Shown: positions 27,573 to 35,325 of the stretch, piece after piece
How positions within the stretch are numbered: the first letter of the stretch is position 1
How the letters are laid out: every line of letters starts with the position of its first letter
Source: Bilophila sp964538355
Lineage (GTDB): Bacteria > Desulfobacterota > Desulfovibrionia > Desulfovibrionales > Desulfovibrionaceae
Assembly: GCA_964538355.1 (NCBI GenBank)
Contig: CAZIFC010000015.1
Coordinates: forward strand, 1 to 51,987
Reading direction: 5' to 3'
Length of the DNA stretch: 51,987 nucleotides
Position numbers and translations under genes: made by a program
The notes under the pieces: generated by a model
Database searches by the model: none
Told to the model about the DNA's origin: nothing
What the model saw: only the letters and a program-made list of their open reading frames with translations

Positions 27573-27964
27573 TTTCCGCAACCATGTTTCGCGACAGCAC
27601 CAAACAGGTGCTGACCGAAGAGCAGGAGCTGCTCAAGCGCGATATTTACGAGCGCATGAATCCTCGCCGCAGAAAGTTCATCGATCGCATCGGCTACGAC
27701 GAATGGGACCCTTTCCAGAAGCCCAACGATCCGATGGATATCCGCGTGGACGTGAGCAAGCGCACCACGCAGCAGCTTTTCCGCGGTTTCATGCATTCGC
27801 TTGGTCAGCGCACCGAAGGCAATGACTTCAACAAGGGTGCGTTTGATATCGCCCTCGGAATCGTGAACAGGGACGAACGCTATCTCGGCATGTACGAGTT
27901 TTGCGTGTGGTATTATAACCTCCTGAAGAAAGAAGGACTGATAGATGAAGGAACGGTACGATAA
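27569..27964 (+). CDS. Conserved-looking protein of unknown function
   Basis: 131 residues, no signal peptide or membrane helix. A charged N-terminal helix (TEEQELLKRDIYERMNPRRRKFIDRIGY) precedes WDPFQKPNDP and a C-terminal aromatic helix (YLGMYEFCVWYYNLLKKEG). AAGGAG sits before the ATG, which overlaps the YkgJ stop; its 3' end overlaps the TPR gene by 20 bases. I recognise no family. The tight overlaps on both sides suggest the three proteins work together. Confidence 0.7.
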   Translation: MISATMFRDSTKQVLTEEQELLKRDIYERMNPRRRKFIDRIGYDEWDPFQKPNDPMDIRVDVSKRTTQQLFRGFMHSLGQRTEGNDFNKGAFDIALGIVNRDERYLGMYEFCVWYYNLLKKEGLIDEGTVR

Positions 27965-28574
27965 CCTTGACGAATACATTGCCGATCTGCGGGCTACCAT
28001 CAGCCAGAACGACGGATGCGCCAACCACCACTACAATCTCGGCGTAGCCCTGCTCAGCAAGAACGACTTTGTCGGAGCCGAGGAATCGTTCCTTGCCGCC
28101 ATCCGCAATTCGTCGCACCTTGCCGAAGCCTATGTGCAGCTTGGCGGCATCTGTCTCCAGCGCGGCGATCTTGAAGGATGCCTCCGCTACAACGAGGAAG
28201 CGGCCAACTGCCGTGCCAAGTTCCCCGTTCCGTGGAGCAACATCGGTTTTGTGCATCTCCAGCAGGGAGAGCCGAAAAAGGCCATCACCGCACTGGAAAA
28301 GGCCCTGAAGTGGGATCCCGATTTCATTCAGGCCATGGCGACGCTCGGAGCGGCCTTCTATATGGACGGAAGGTACGACGAGAGCATCAAGATCAGCGAG
28401 AAGGCTGTGGAAAAGCACCCCGGCTTTGCTCCGGCGTGGAACAACCTCTCCCTTGCCTGGTTTGAAAAGGGCGACTACCAGAAGGCCGCCGAATACGCTG
28501 AAAAGGCGCAGCAGTGCGGTTTTGACGTGCGCCCCGAATATCTTGAAGAGCTTGCTGCCCACAGCGGCAAATAG
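27945..28574 (+). CDS. Tetratricopeptide-repeat protein
   Basis: 209 residues made almost wholly of TPR units from about residue 25 to 200, e.g. HHYNLGVALLSKNDFVGAEESFLAAI, AYVQLGGICLQRGDLEGCLRYNEEA, PWSNIGFVHLQQGEPKKAITALEKAL, AWNNLSLAWFEKGDYQKAAEYAEKA. Such repeats form a superhelix that binds partner proteins. No signal peptide, so it is cytoplasmic. GAAGGA lies seven bases before the ATG. It ends the YkgJ operon. The partner is unknown. Confidence 0.85.
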   Translation: MKERYDNLDEYIADLRATISQNDGCANHHYNLGVALLSKNDFVGAEESFLAAIRNSSHLAEAYVQLGGICLQRGDLEGCLRYNEEAANCRAKFPVPWSNIGFVHLQQGEPKKAITALEKALKWDPDFIQAMATLGAAFYMDGRYDESIKISEKAVEKHPGFAPAWNNLSLAWFEKGDYQKAAEYAEKAQQCGFDVRPEYLEELAAHSGK

Positions 28575-28605
28575 GTTTGTTTCGGAGAGATTGTTTTGGG
28601 GACAT

Positions 28606-28672
28606 CGGGGCGTTGCCCCGAACCCCGCCGGGGGGAATGATTCCCCCCGGACCCCCTCGTAACGAGGTCACC
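28606..28672 (-). repeat. Family B repeat, copy 3 (reverse orientation)
   Basis: CCGGGGGGAA TGA TTCCCCCCGG (28628-28650) with CGGGGCGTTGCCCCG (28606-28620). It lies downstream of the TPR gene and is not adjacent to a start codon. Confidence 0.7.
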
Positions 28673-28705
28673 CTGTTGGGTGGATCTCTCTGGATGCCCT
28701 TATGG

Positions 28706-28746
28706 AAAGAGTTCCCGGAACGTGGTTCCGGGAACTCTTTTGGTTT
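28706..28746. terminator. Terminator between the TPR gene and the DUF302 gene
   Basis: A 16-base perfect stem (28706-28721 with 28725-28740), three-base loop, followed by TTTTGGTTTT-like sequence on the plus strand. The genes converge here. Confidence 0.75.
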
Positions 28747-28769
28747 TGAGGCGAGAAATGGTTTTTGGG

Positions 28770-29168
28770 TTAGCCGCACACCTTGTCGGAAAGCAGGGCC
28801 ATAAAGCCGAGGGTCTTGCGGAGGCTTTCGAGCTGCGGGTTGATGCCGTAGCGGTGGGCCAGCCAGAGAATATCGGGCATGAACAGCACCGTTCCCTGCC
28901 CGGGGACATCGGAAATGGCGATTCGCAGGGGCAGTTCGAGGGCTATTTCGGGATTTTCCAGCATCAGATGCGTGCCCACGGCAGGCTTTCCGAAGATGGC
29001 GACCCGGGTTTCGGGCATGAACAGCCCGGCGGCGCGGGCGTTGGCGGCGTGATCCACCGTTGCGAACAACGGCACATCCAGCGTCTTGAGCGTTTCAAGC
29101 AGACGATTCCAGACGGTTTCCACATCGCCCGTGCAGGGCTTGGACACGAGTCCTTCTGTAGTATGCAT
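28770..29168 (-). CDS. DUF302 domain protein
   Basis: 132 residues matching the DUF302 layout: TVWNRLLETLKTLDVPLFATVDHAANA, then PETRVAIFGKPAVGTHLMLENPEIALELPLRIAI, ending in a helix (SLRKTLGFMALLSDKVCG). The family is a small alpha/beta fold of unknown function, frequent in sulfur oxidisers and reducers. GAGGAAG precedes ATG 29168 at proper distance. It is leftward, downstream of glmS, with a 236-base gap containing family B-like DNA. Confidence 0.82.
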   Translation of the reverse strand: MHTTEGLVSKPCTGDVETVWNRLLETLKTLDVPLFATVDHAANARAAGLFMPETRVAIFGKPAVGTHLMLENPEIALELPLRIAISDVPGQGTVLFMPDILWLAHRYGINPQLESLRKTLGFMALLSDKVCG

Positions 29169-29182
29169 GATACTTCCTCGTT

Positions 29183-29208
29183 GGAGCCATTTTGTTTGAA
29201 ATGGCTCC
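29183..29208. other. Hairpin upstream of the DUF302 gene
   Basis: GGAGCCATTT (29183-29192) pairs with AAATGGCTCC (29199-29208). It would sit in the DUF302 mRNA leader, about 15 bases before its start. Confidence 0.4.
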
Positions 29209-29337
29209 GGCGGCAGCGGAGCAGACGCCCGCGAAGGTGCAGGCGGCATGGCTCTGGAGCCTTTCAGGTTTGAAAACACTCCGGCAAGCCGAGTCAGTAT
29301 GGGCAGGCGCACCCTTTCCGCAAAACATGCCGGGTCA

Positions 29338-29396
29338 AGGGGCGGCTCGCCCTTGCGGGTGCAGGGCCGCGCCCTGCTCGCCGGAGGCCCACATCC
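29338..29396 (+). repeat. Family B-like fragment
   Basis: AAGGGGCGGC...GCCGGAGGC resembles the right half of family B copies 1 and 2, but the GGGGGAATCATTCCCCC core is missing. It lies just past the glmS stop. Confidence 0.4.
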
Positions 29397-29404
29397 CGCT
29401 CCGG

Positions 29405-31228
29405 CTATTCGACCGTGACGCTCTTGGCGAGGTTTCGGGGCTGATCCACATCCTTGCCGAGGTAGTCCGCCATTTCGTAGCTGAAGAGCTGCATGGCCGG
29501 CAGGGCAAGGAACGCACAGAAGGGCCCCCACGCCGCCGGAACCGTCCACAGGTGCTCCACGTTCAGATCCGCGCCGGGGTTGGCCAGTGCGATGATAGGG
29601 CCGCGGCGGGCCTGTACTTCCACGATATTCGACTTGACCTTGGGAAACAGCGGATCGGCAAAGGCCAGCGCAAAGGTCGGAAAATCCGGGTCAATCAGGG
29701 CGATGGGTCCGTGCTTCATTTCCCCGGAAGCGTAGCCTTCGGCATGGATGTAGGAGAGTTCCTTGAGTTTGAGCGCACCCTCCAGCGCGAGGGGGAAGGC
29801 GTGCCCGCGCCCGAGATAAAAGAAGCTGCGGGCCTCGGAAAACAGCGGAGCCAGCTTCTGCGCGGTTTCACGCATGGCGGGGAGGCTTTCCTCAAGCTGT
29901 TTCGGCAGGCCCTGAAGGGCGGCTACGGCCTCGTGGCGGGTCTTGGCGTCGAGCAGGTTCTTCCGCTGCCCGTAATAGAGCGCGATGAGGGCCATGATGA
30001 CCATCTGGCTGCACATGGCCTTGGTGGACGCGACACTGATTTCCGGCCCGGCCTGTGTGTAGATGACGGCATCGGCCTCGCGGGGGATGGAGGAGCCGAC
30101 CACATTGCACAGCGCGATGGCGATGCAGCCCTTTTCCTTGGCGAGGCGAAGCGCGGCCAGCGTATCCGCCGTTTCCCCGGACTGGCTGATCACAAGCACC
30201 ATGTCGTCCGGCTCGAGAATGACGTTCCGGTAGCGGAATTCGGAGGCGATTTCCGGGATGACCGGCATGCGCGCCCAGTCTTCCAGCAGGTGCTGCCCCC
30301 ACATGCCCGCATGGTACGACGTGCCGCAGGCAATGACCCGCAGCCGTGAGGGGACGGGCAGGCCGTCAAGCTCGGGGAGCAGGATTTTGCCGTGGGTTTC
30401 ATCAATGCGTCCGGCAAGGCAGTCGGTGATGACGCGGGGCTGCTCGAAGATTTCCTTGAGCATGAAGTGCCTGTACCCGCCCTTGCGCGCAGCCTGCATG
30501 TCCCACTGGACGGTCTGCACGGCCTTTTTGATCGGCTGGAGCGTCGCAAGGGACATGACCTGCCACGAGGTATCCGTGATGCGGACGATTTCTCCGTCCT
30601 CAAGGAAGACGACATCGCGGGTGTAGGGCAGAAATGCCGGAATGTCCGAAGCCACGAACTGCTCTCCGACCCCTACGCCGAGGATGAGCGGGGCGGACAT
30701 TCTCGCGGCGAGGATGGTTCCCGGCTCGTCGGGGCAGAGCATGGCTACGGCGTAGGCTCCGTGTGCCTGGCGCAACGCCCAGGCGAAGGCTTCCAGCAGC
30801 GTATCCGTATGCCTGCGGCCTTCGGCGATGAGGTGGGCAAGGACTTCGGTATCGGTTTCGGACTTGAAGGCATAGCCCTTGGCGAGCAGGCCTTCCTTCA
30901 GTTCCTGAAAGTTTTCGATGATGCCGTTATGGATGATCGCGAGTTCGTTGTCGCCGCCGATATGGGGATGGGCATTGCGTTCGGCGGGCACGCCGTGGGT
31001 GGCCCAGCGGGTATGTCCGATGCCGTTCATGGCCAGGGAACTGGGATAGCGGGAGAGTTTTTCTTCCAGCGCGGCCAGCTTGCCTTCGGCCTTGATGACC
31101 TTCAGCTCCCTGCCCTGTATGAAGCCGATGCCGGCAGAGTCGTATCCGCGGTATTCAAGGCGGCGCAGCCCTTCAATGATGACCGGGACCGCAGGCCTGT
31201 GTCCGGCATAACCAATAATTCCGCACAT
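29405..31228 (-). CDS. glmS: Glutamine--fructose-6-phosphate aminotransferase (isomerizing)
   Basis: 607 residues. After Met removal the nucleophile Cys leads the glutaminase domain (CGIIGYAGHRPAVPV); GHTRWATHG and the HPHIGGDNELAIIHNGIIENF block are standard. Two SIS domains follow (IACGTSYHAGMWG, VISQSGETADTLAAL) and the C-terminus is KSVTVE, matching the conserved tail. It makes glucosamine-6-phosphate for peptidoglycan and LPS. AAGGAGC before the ATG fixes the start at 31228. No GlmS ribozyme is apparent upstream. Confidence 0.97.
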   Translation of the reverse strand: MCGIIGYAGHRPAVPVIIEGLRRLEYRGYDSAGIGFIQGRELKVIKAEGKLAALEEKLSRYPSSLAMNGIGHTRWATHGVPAERNAHPHIGGDNELAIIHNGIIENFQELKEGLLAKGYAFKSETDTEVLAHLIAEGRRHTDTLLEAFAWALRQAHGAYAVAMLCPDEPGTILAARMSAPLILGVGVGEQFVASDIPAFLPYTRDVVFLEDGEIVRITDTSWQVMSLATLQPIKKAVQTVQWDMQAARKGGYRHFMLKEIFEQPRVITDCLAGRIDETHGKILLPELDGLPVPSRLRVIACGTSYHAGMWGQHLLEDWARMPVIPEIASEFRYRNVILEPDDMVLVISQSGETADTLAALRLAKEKGCIAIALCNVVGSSIPREADAVIYTQAGPEISVASTKAMCSQMVIMALIALYYGQRKNLLDAKTRHEAVAALQGLPKQLEESLPAMRETAQKLAPLFSEARSFFYLGRGHAFPLALEGALKLKELSYIHAEGYASGEMKHGPIALIDPDFPTFALAFADPLFPKVKSNIVEVQARRGPIIALANPGADLNVEHLWTVPAAWGPFCAFLALPAMQLFSYEMADYLGKDVDQPRNLAKSVTVE

Positions 31229-31405
31229 GCAGTATTGCTCCTTGCGTTCGCTGAAATGGCAACGCACTACAGCCTGAGGCCGTCGTTTCTCGTGCCGTCT
31301 GCTTTCAGATCGGAAGTCAGTGTGATGGAAAAAGGGTTTGTTGTAAATATGCCCGAACCGTGGGCCGGGGAGGGCAAAAAACAGCTCTGTCCCGTATGAT
31401 TTTCA

Positions 31406-31433
31406 TTGAAGCGTCCTGCACATAGGATATCTT
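31406..31433 (+). promoter_or_regulatory. Putative promoter of the small lipoprotein gene
   Basis: TTGAAG (31406-31411), 16-base spacer, TATCTT (31428-31433). Confidence 0.35.
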
Positions 31434-31503
31434 TTCCTCATGAACCGCTGCTGTTGGGCCGGAGCTTCCGGTGGGCACTTTTTTGGATACTCAGGAGGAT
31501 GCC

Positions 31504-31755
31504 ATGTTCAAGATGATGCTTTTCGTCTCGTTTGCCTCGGCGTTGCTGTTGCTCGGCGGGTGCGCCACCAGGCCGCTGACGCCTGCGGAACAGGCGTTCA
31601 GATCCGCGCAGATGTCCTGTACCGAGCAGACGGATGCCATGGTCGGTGGAAGCCGGTTCCGCTGGGGGGACTCGTTCCAGTGGGGCAACTATTTTGAATG
31701 GTGCATGAATGGCATGGGCTATACAAAGGAACAGTTGCAGACGCTCTGGTATTGA
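31504..31755 (+). CDS. Small lipoprotein
   Basis: 83 residues. Signal sequence with lipobox LLGGC; Cys20 would be lipidated. The mature part is about 63 residues with two further cysteines (MSCTEQ, EWCMNGMGY) that could form a disulfide, and Trp/Phe-rich repeats (RFRWGDSFQWGNYFEW). The ending CMNGMGYTKEQ recalls small conserved lipoproteins, but I cannot assign a family. AGGAGG lies six bases before ATG 31504. Flanked by promoter and terminator candidates, so probably monocistronic. Confidence 0.75.
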   Translation: MFKMMLFVSFASALLLLGGCATRPLTPAEQAFRSAQMSCTEQTDAMVGGSRFRWGDSFQWGNYFEWCMNGMGYTKEQLQTLWY

Positions 31756-31795
31756 TGCCTGTCGACTTTTCACAAATGTAAAAAAGCCTCTTGAG

Positions 31796-31830
31796 GCGTC
31801 CCGAAAATGCTTTTTCAGGACGCTTTTTTT
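31796..31830 (+). terminator. Terminator of the small lipoprotein gene
   Basis: GCGTCC (31796-31801) pairs with GGACGC (31818-31823), with an AT-rich inner stem, followed by seven T. Confidence 0.75.
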
Positions 31831-31930
31831 GTGAAAAAAGAATATTTATAGTGTATAGTTAATAGAAAAATATTTTTCTGTTGACTTATCATGTGAAGAG
31901 TGACAAAAGCCGCGCCCAAGGAGATTCACC

Positions 31931-32200
31931 ATGAAAAAAATGATCGCGCTTCTTGCTCTTGCGTTTTTTGGTGTTACTGCAACGTGCGGCATGAGCCTTG
32001 CCGCTCCTTCTGCAACGTCTGCTCCTTCTGCCCATGAACAGCAGACAAAGGATCCTGCACTGCATCCACAGAAGAAGCAGGAAAAGGCAAAACATGAAAA
32101 AAAGGCCAATAGTGCTACGAAAAAGCACGAAAAAAAGGCCGAAAAGAAGCAGGATAAACCTGCAATGCAGCAGGAATCTCCCGCAGATGCTCAGGAATAG
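31931..32200 (+). CDS. Secreted lysine-rich low-complexity protein
   Basis: 89 residues. A signal peptide (MKKMIALLALAFFGVTATCGMSLA, cut before AP) is followed by a mature chain of about 65 residues almost without hydrophobics: KKQEKAKHEKKANSATKKHEKKAEKKQ, then an acidic Gln/Glu end. Such chains are intrinsically disordered; they may bind nucleic acid, cell wall or metal through Lys and His. AAGGAG precedes the ATG. The upstream DNA is strongly AT-rich (31841-31890), unlike the surroundings. No family recognised. Confidence 0.65.
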   Translation: MKKMIALLALAFFGVTATCGMSLAAPSATSAPSAHEQQTKDPALHPQKKQEKAKHEKKANSATKKHEKKAEKKQDKPAMQQESPADAQE

Positions 32201-32249
32201 ACCCTTTGCATCAGTAGTTTTGCAGAGCTGACAGAGCGTTTATAAAAAG

Positions 32250-32292
32250 AGGCCATCCCATACAAGCGCGTAGGGGATGGCCTTCTGTTTTT
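32250..32292. terminator. Terminator between the lysine-rich protein and pit
   Basis: AGGCCATCCC (32250-32259) pairs with GGGATGGCCT (32274-32283), followed by a T-rich tract; the minus-strand side runs into TTTTTAT. Confidence 0.7.
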
Positions 32293-32305
32293 TGGGGAAG
32301 CCGGC

Positions 32306-33313
32306 TTAAACCATGCCGCCGAGATCCATGAGCCAGAAGGCAATGGCGGAGATGAGTCCCGAGGCCGGAATGGTGAGAATCCAGGCGACAACGAGGTTGC
32401 CCGCCACACCCCAGCGCACGGCGGAGAGGCGTTTGGTGGCTCCTACGCCAAAGATGCAGGCGGTTATCGTGTGGGTGGTGCTGATGGGCGCACCAAAAAG
32501 GGATGCCCCGCAGATGACGGCGGCGGCGGAGGTTTCGGTGGCGAAGCCGTGCACGGGTTCCAGCTTGAAGATCTTGTGTCCCATGGTCTTGATGATCTTC
32601 CAGCCGCCGAGGGCCGTGCCCATCGCCATGGCGATGGCACACACGCACTTGACCCAGAAGGGCACGGCAATCGTATCGATTTCGTTGAAGATGAACAGGG
32701 CGAGCGTGATGACGCCCATGGTTTTCTGCGCGTCGTTCAGGCCGTGGCTTGTCGCCATGAAAGCCGCGGACAGGATTTGCAGCCTCGTGAAGGCCCTGTT
32801 CAGGCGCGTCCGGTTGGCGCGGGCGCACAGGAACATGATCAGGAACATGACCGCAAAGCCTACCCCGAAGCCCGCCAGAGGCGACAAGACCAGAGGAAGC
32901 AGGATTTTTTCGACGATGGAGCCGCTATTGAGGCTGTCCAGCCCCGCATGGGCTACAGCGGCCCCCATCAGCCCCCCGATAAGGGCGTGGGAAGACGAAG
33001 AGGGAATGCCGAAATACCAGGTGAGCAGGTTCCAGGCGATGGCCCCGATGAGGGCGGCAAGCACCAGCGGCTGGCAGTCGGCCACCATTTCGGTATTGAC
33101 TATCCCCGCACCGAGGGTTGTGGCAACCTTTGTGCCGAGAAACGCGCCGATGAGGTTCAGCGAAGCCGCCATGAGGACGGCGACGCGGGGGCTGAGGACT
33201 TTGGTTGATACCACCGTGGCGATGGCATTGGCGCAGTCGTGTGCTCCGTTGGTGAAATCAAAGACCAGCGCGATCACCACGATCAGGGCGAGCAGCACAG
33301 GCACGTCAAACAT
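32306..33313 (-). CDS. Inorganic phosphate transporter, Pit family
   Basis: 335 residues, about ten membrane helices. The two inverted family repeats are visible: VFDFTNGAHDCANAIATVVSTKVLSPR near the N-terminus and ATSHGLNDAQKTMGVITLALF at about 190, with GIPSSSSHALIGG and GAPISTTHTITACIFGVG as substrate-region motifs. It imports phosphate or metal-phosphate with protons or sodium. Its start overlaps the DUF47 stop by eight bases, a pairing common for Pit systems. Confidence 0.93.
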   Translation of the reverse strand: MFDVPVLLALIVVIALVFDFTNGAHDCANAIATVVSTKVLSPRVAVLMAASLNLIGAFLGTKVATTLGAGIVNTEMVADCQPLVLAALIGAIAWNLLTWYFGIPSSSSHALIGGLMGAAVAHAGLDSLNSGSIVEKILLPLVLSPLAGFGVGFAVMFLIMFLCARANRTRLNRAFTRLQILSAAFMATSHGLNDAQKTMGVITLALFIFNEIDTIAVPFWVKCVCAIAMAMGTALGGWKIIKTMGHKIFKLEPVHGFATETSAAAVICGASLFGAPISTTHTITACIFGVGATKRLSAVRWGVAGNLVVAWILTIPASGLISAIAFWLMDLGGMV

Positions 33314-33935
33314 ATTTGAGAACCACCTCTTCCAGCGTATCGCCGAGATCGGAAACCATGTCCACGGAACGCTCGATGCGGTCGTAGAGCTGGCTCCAGA
33401 GAATCAGTTCTCTGACCTTTTCAAGGTTGGGAATTTCGCCATCCAGCATTTCGGACAGGCCGGCGGCCTGAAGCATTTCGCAGTCGGCCTTGCGGGACTT
33501 GAGGGCGCGGAGGGATTCCGAGATTTCCTTCTTCTTTTCCAGATGCCTGAGCATGGGGGCGGTTTCCTCGATCATCCCCTTGATGTTGAGGATCATCATT
33601 TTTGCGGGAAACCGCTGGTACATGAAACCGCACATAAAAAAACGGCTGGCCAGATTTTGTATACTGTCTGCCACCCGTTCCTGTGCGAGGTTGATTGCGT
33701 GAATGTCCTCCCGATCGATGGGAGTGATGAAGGTCTGGGAAAGATGCCACGTTATCTCCCGGTTGAGTTTGTCGGCTTCTTCCTCCATAATATTGATTTG
33801 TTTAAGGTGTTCTTCCGATTTGGCACTGTTTTCCATGACGCCGGCAAGATTCTGGGCCATGCCTTGCAGCACGTCGTTCTGCCGCATGAGCAGGGCAAAG
33901 AAAGGAACCGTCTGGGGCAGGAAACGCGAAAACAT
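33306..33935 (-). CDS. DUF47 / PhoU-like accessory protein of the Pit transporter
   Basis: 209 residues, all-helical, with the PhoU-like DUF47 pattern: FFALLMRQNDVLQGMAQNL, then HLKQINIMEEEADKLNREITWHLSQTFITPIDREDIHAI and LYDRIERSVDMVSDLGDTLEEVVLKYV. The EEEAD and DREDI acidic segments match proposed metal sites. AGGAGGA lies before ATG 33935. It is translated with pit, which suggests regulation of that transporter. Confidence 0.9.
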   Translation of the reverse strand: MFSRFLPQTVPFFALLMRQNDVLQGMAQNLAGVMENSAKSEEHLKQINIMEEEADKLNREITWHLSQTFITPIDREDIHAINLAQERVADSIQNLASRFFMCGFMYQRFPAKMMILNIKGMIEETAPMLRHLEKKKEISESLRALKSRKADCEMLQAAGLSEMLDGEIPNLEKVRELILWSQLYDRIERSVDMVSDLGDTLEEVVLKYV

Positions 33936-34039
33936 GAAATCCTCCTGATAGGTCTGATTCCAAAATCGCATGACCATAACGCACTGCCGGAAATCCGGCA
34001 AGGAAATGAGAAAAGTCGACAGCAAAAACAGGCTTTTTT

Positions 34040-34073
34040 TTGAAAAACGCCGGAAGAGGCCTAGGCCTCTTCC
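34040..34073 (-). terminator. Terminator whose stem spans the stop codon of the second RluA gene
   Basis: GGAAGAGGCC TA GGCCTCTTCC (34052-34073) is a perfect 10-bp stem. On the minus strand it is followed by GGCGTTTTTC. The TAG stop begins at the centre of the hairpin. Confidence 0.65.
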
Positions 34074-35074
34074 AGAAAGGCCCGCGCCTGCCCCTGTGCC
34101 GTTTCAGGAAGCAGGGCCAGCCATGTCGGAAGCCGCGCAGCGGAAAATCCGGGCAGGGAAACGCGCCCGTGGTGGAGCAGAAAGCCTGAAGGGCAGTGCA
34201 GCTCCGCGCCGTACAGCGCATCTCCGGCAAGGGGATGCCCGGCGGCGGCGAGATGGGCGCGGATCTGGTGCCGCGCACCCTTACGGATGCGGCAGCCCAC
34301 GAGCATGAGCGGAGCCGCCGGGTCTTCGGCATCGACAAGCCCGGGGAGCTCCGCAGCCGTCAGCGGTGCGAGCAGGGTTACATCGGTATGGCGGACAGCA
34401 TCGGGATCGTCCGAGCTGCGTACGCGGGTCTTGGTGCGGGTGTCTGTATCGAGACGGCGGCGCACGGTGAATTCGTAGAGCGGCTGGCCTTCGATGACGG
34501 CAAGGTACAGCTTGTCGGCATGGCCGATCCGTTCGGCCCGGTGCCAGCGGCGTTCGGCTTCCTCGTCACAGGCGGCAAGCACCAGCCCGGAGGTGGGGGC
34601 GTCCAGCCTGTTGAGCAGCCGGAGAGCCTGTTCCCCTGGCAGGAGGGTTGTGAGCATGGCTTCAAGATTGGTGGCAAGGCTTCCCGCCAGCGCGGAGGTA
34701 TGCAGGCCCGCGGGCTTGTAAACCGCTGCAAGCCCCTCGTCCCGGAGGACAACGCAGGGAGCGTCTTCCGGCATGGAGTCCTGCGCCTGCGCTTCCGGAT
34801 CTGGAAGGATGCGGATTTCCTGCCCCGCCCGGAGCCTGAGTCCGGGGATGCCCGGCTTGCCGTTCACCAGCACCAGCGAACGGTCGCACAGGCGGCGGCG
34901 GGCCCGCAGCCCGAGATCGGCCAGCGCGAACAGATCGGGCCGTTCGGCCTGCTGTTCGGGTGTCGGGGCGGACAGGAGCAGGCCGAGGGCCTTGTCCAGC
35001 CGCCAGCCCTGTGCCTCTTCGGGCACACAAAACAAGATGCCGCCGTTTTCATGGCGGTTTTCAGAAAGGCTCAT
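34061..35074 (-). CDS. RluA-family pseudouridine synthase (second copy)
   Basis: 337 residues. An S4-like N-terminal part (WRLDKALGLLL...RRRLCDRSLVLVNGKPG) precedes the catalytic domain. The motif is NRLDAPTSGLVLA, with catalytic Asp158; His of the usual HRLD is Asn. GARHQIRAHLAAAGHPLAGDALYG is the C-terminal signature. It differs clearly from the copy at 4427, so they should modify different sites. The ribosome site is weak; translation may be coupled to the 28-codon ORF that ends eight bases upstream. Confidence 0.87.
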   Translation of the reverse strand: MSLSENRHENGGILFCVPEEAQGWRLDKALGLLLSAPTPEQQAERPDLFALADLGLRARRRLCDRSLVLVNGKPGIPGLRLRAGQEIRILPDPEAQAQDSMPEDAPCVVLRDEGLAAVYKPAGLHTSALAGSLATNLEAMLTTLLPGEQALRLLNRLDAPTSGLVLAACDEEAERRWHRAERIGHADKLYLAVIEGQPLYEFTVRRRLDTDTRTKTRVRSSDDPDAVRHTDVTLLAPLTAAELPGLVDAEDPAAPLMLVGCRIRKGARHQIRAHLAAAGHPLAGDALYGAELHCPSGFLLHHGRVSLPGFSAARLPTWLALLPETAQGQARAFLEEA

Positions 35075-35082
35075 CGATCGTC

Positions 35083-35169
35083 TTAGTGCTGGTTGGGAGA
35101 CGAGTTCTTGATGGAGCGCAGGCCGGCGGCGACAGCAATGATGCCGAGGAAGAACCAAAGAAAATCCAT
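35083..35169 (-). CDS. 28-residue membrane miniprotein
   Basis: MDFLWFFLGIIAVAAGLRSI is a single hydrophobic helix, then KNSSPNQH. GGAGA lies six bases before the ATG. The stop is eight bases before the RluA start. No family recognised. The good ribosome site and clean helix support translation; the peptide may also serve to deliver ribosomes to the downstream gene, whose own site is poor. Confidence 0.5.
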   Translation of the reverse strand: MDFLWFFLGIIAVAAGLRSIKNSSPNQH

Positions 35170-35325
35170 GATGATCTCCAGCGTTGAAACGGTTGCGGAT
35201 GTCTCCGAGTGTAGCGTAAAGGAAAGGGCGGAGCAAGGGAGCGTCCTGTCCTTTCGGGGTTCCCGCCTCTGTTTTTTTCGTTGCGCCGCAATCCGGGCGC
35301 GTGAACTTTTTTCCCCAGAGAATCC

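Noticed and set aside
31324..31401. A 25-codon ORF (MEKGFVVNMPEPW...) upstream of the small lipoprotein
   Set aside because: No ribosome site, no membrane helix or signal, and it lies in a leader region; not enough support.
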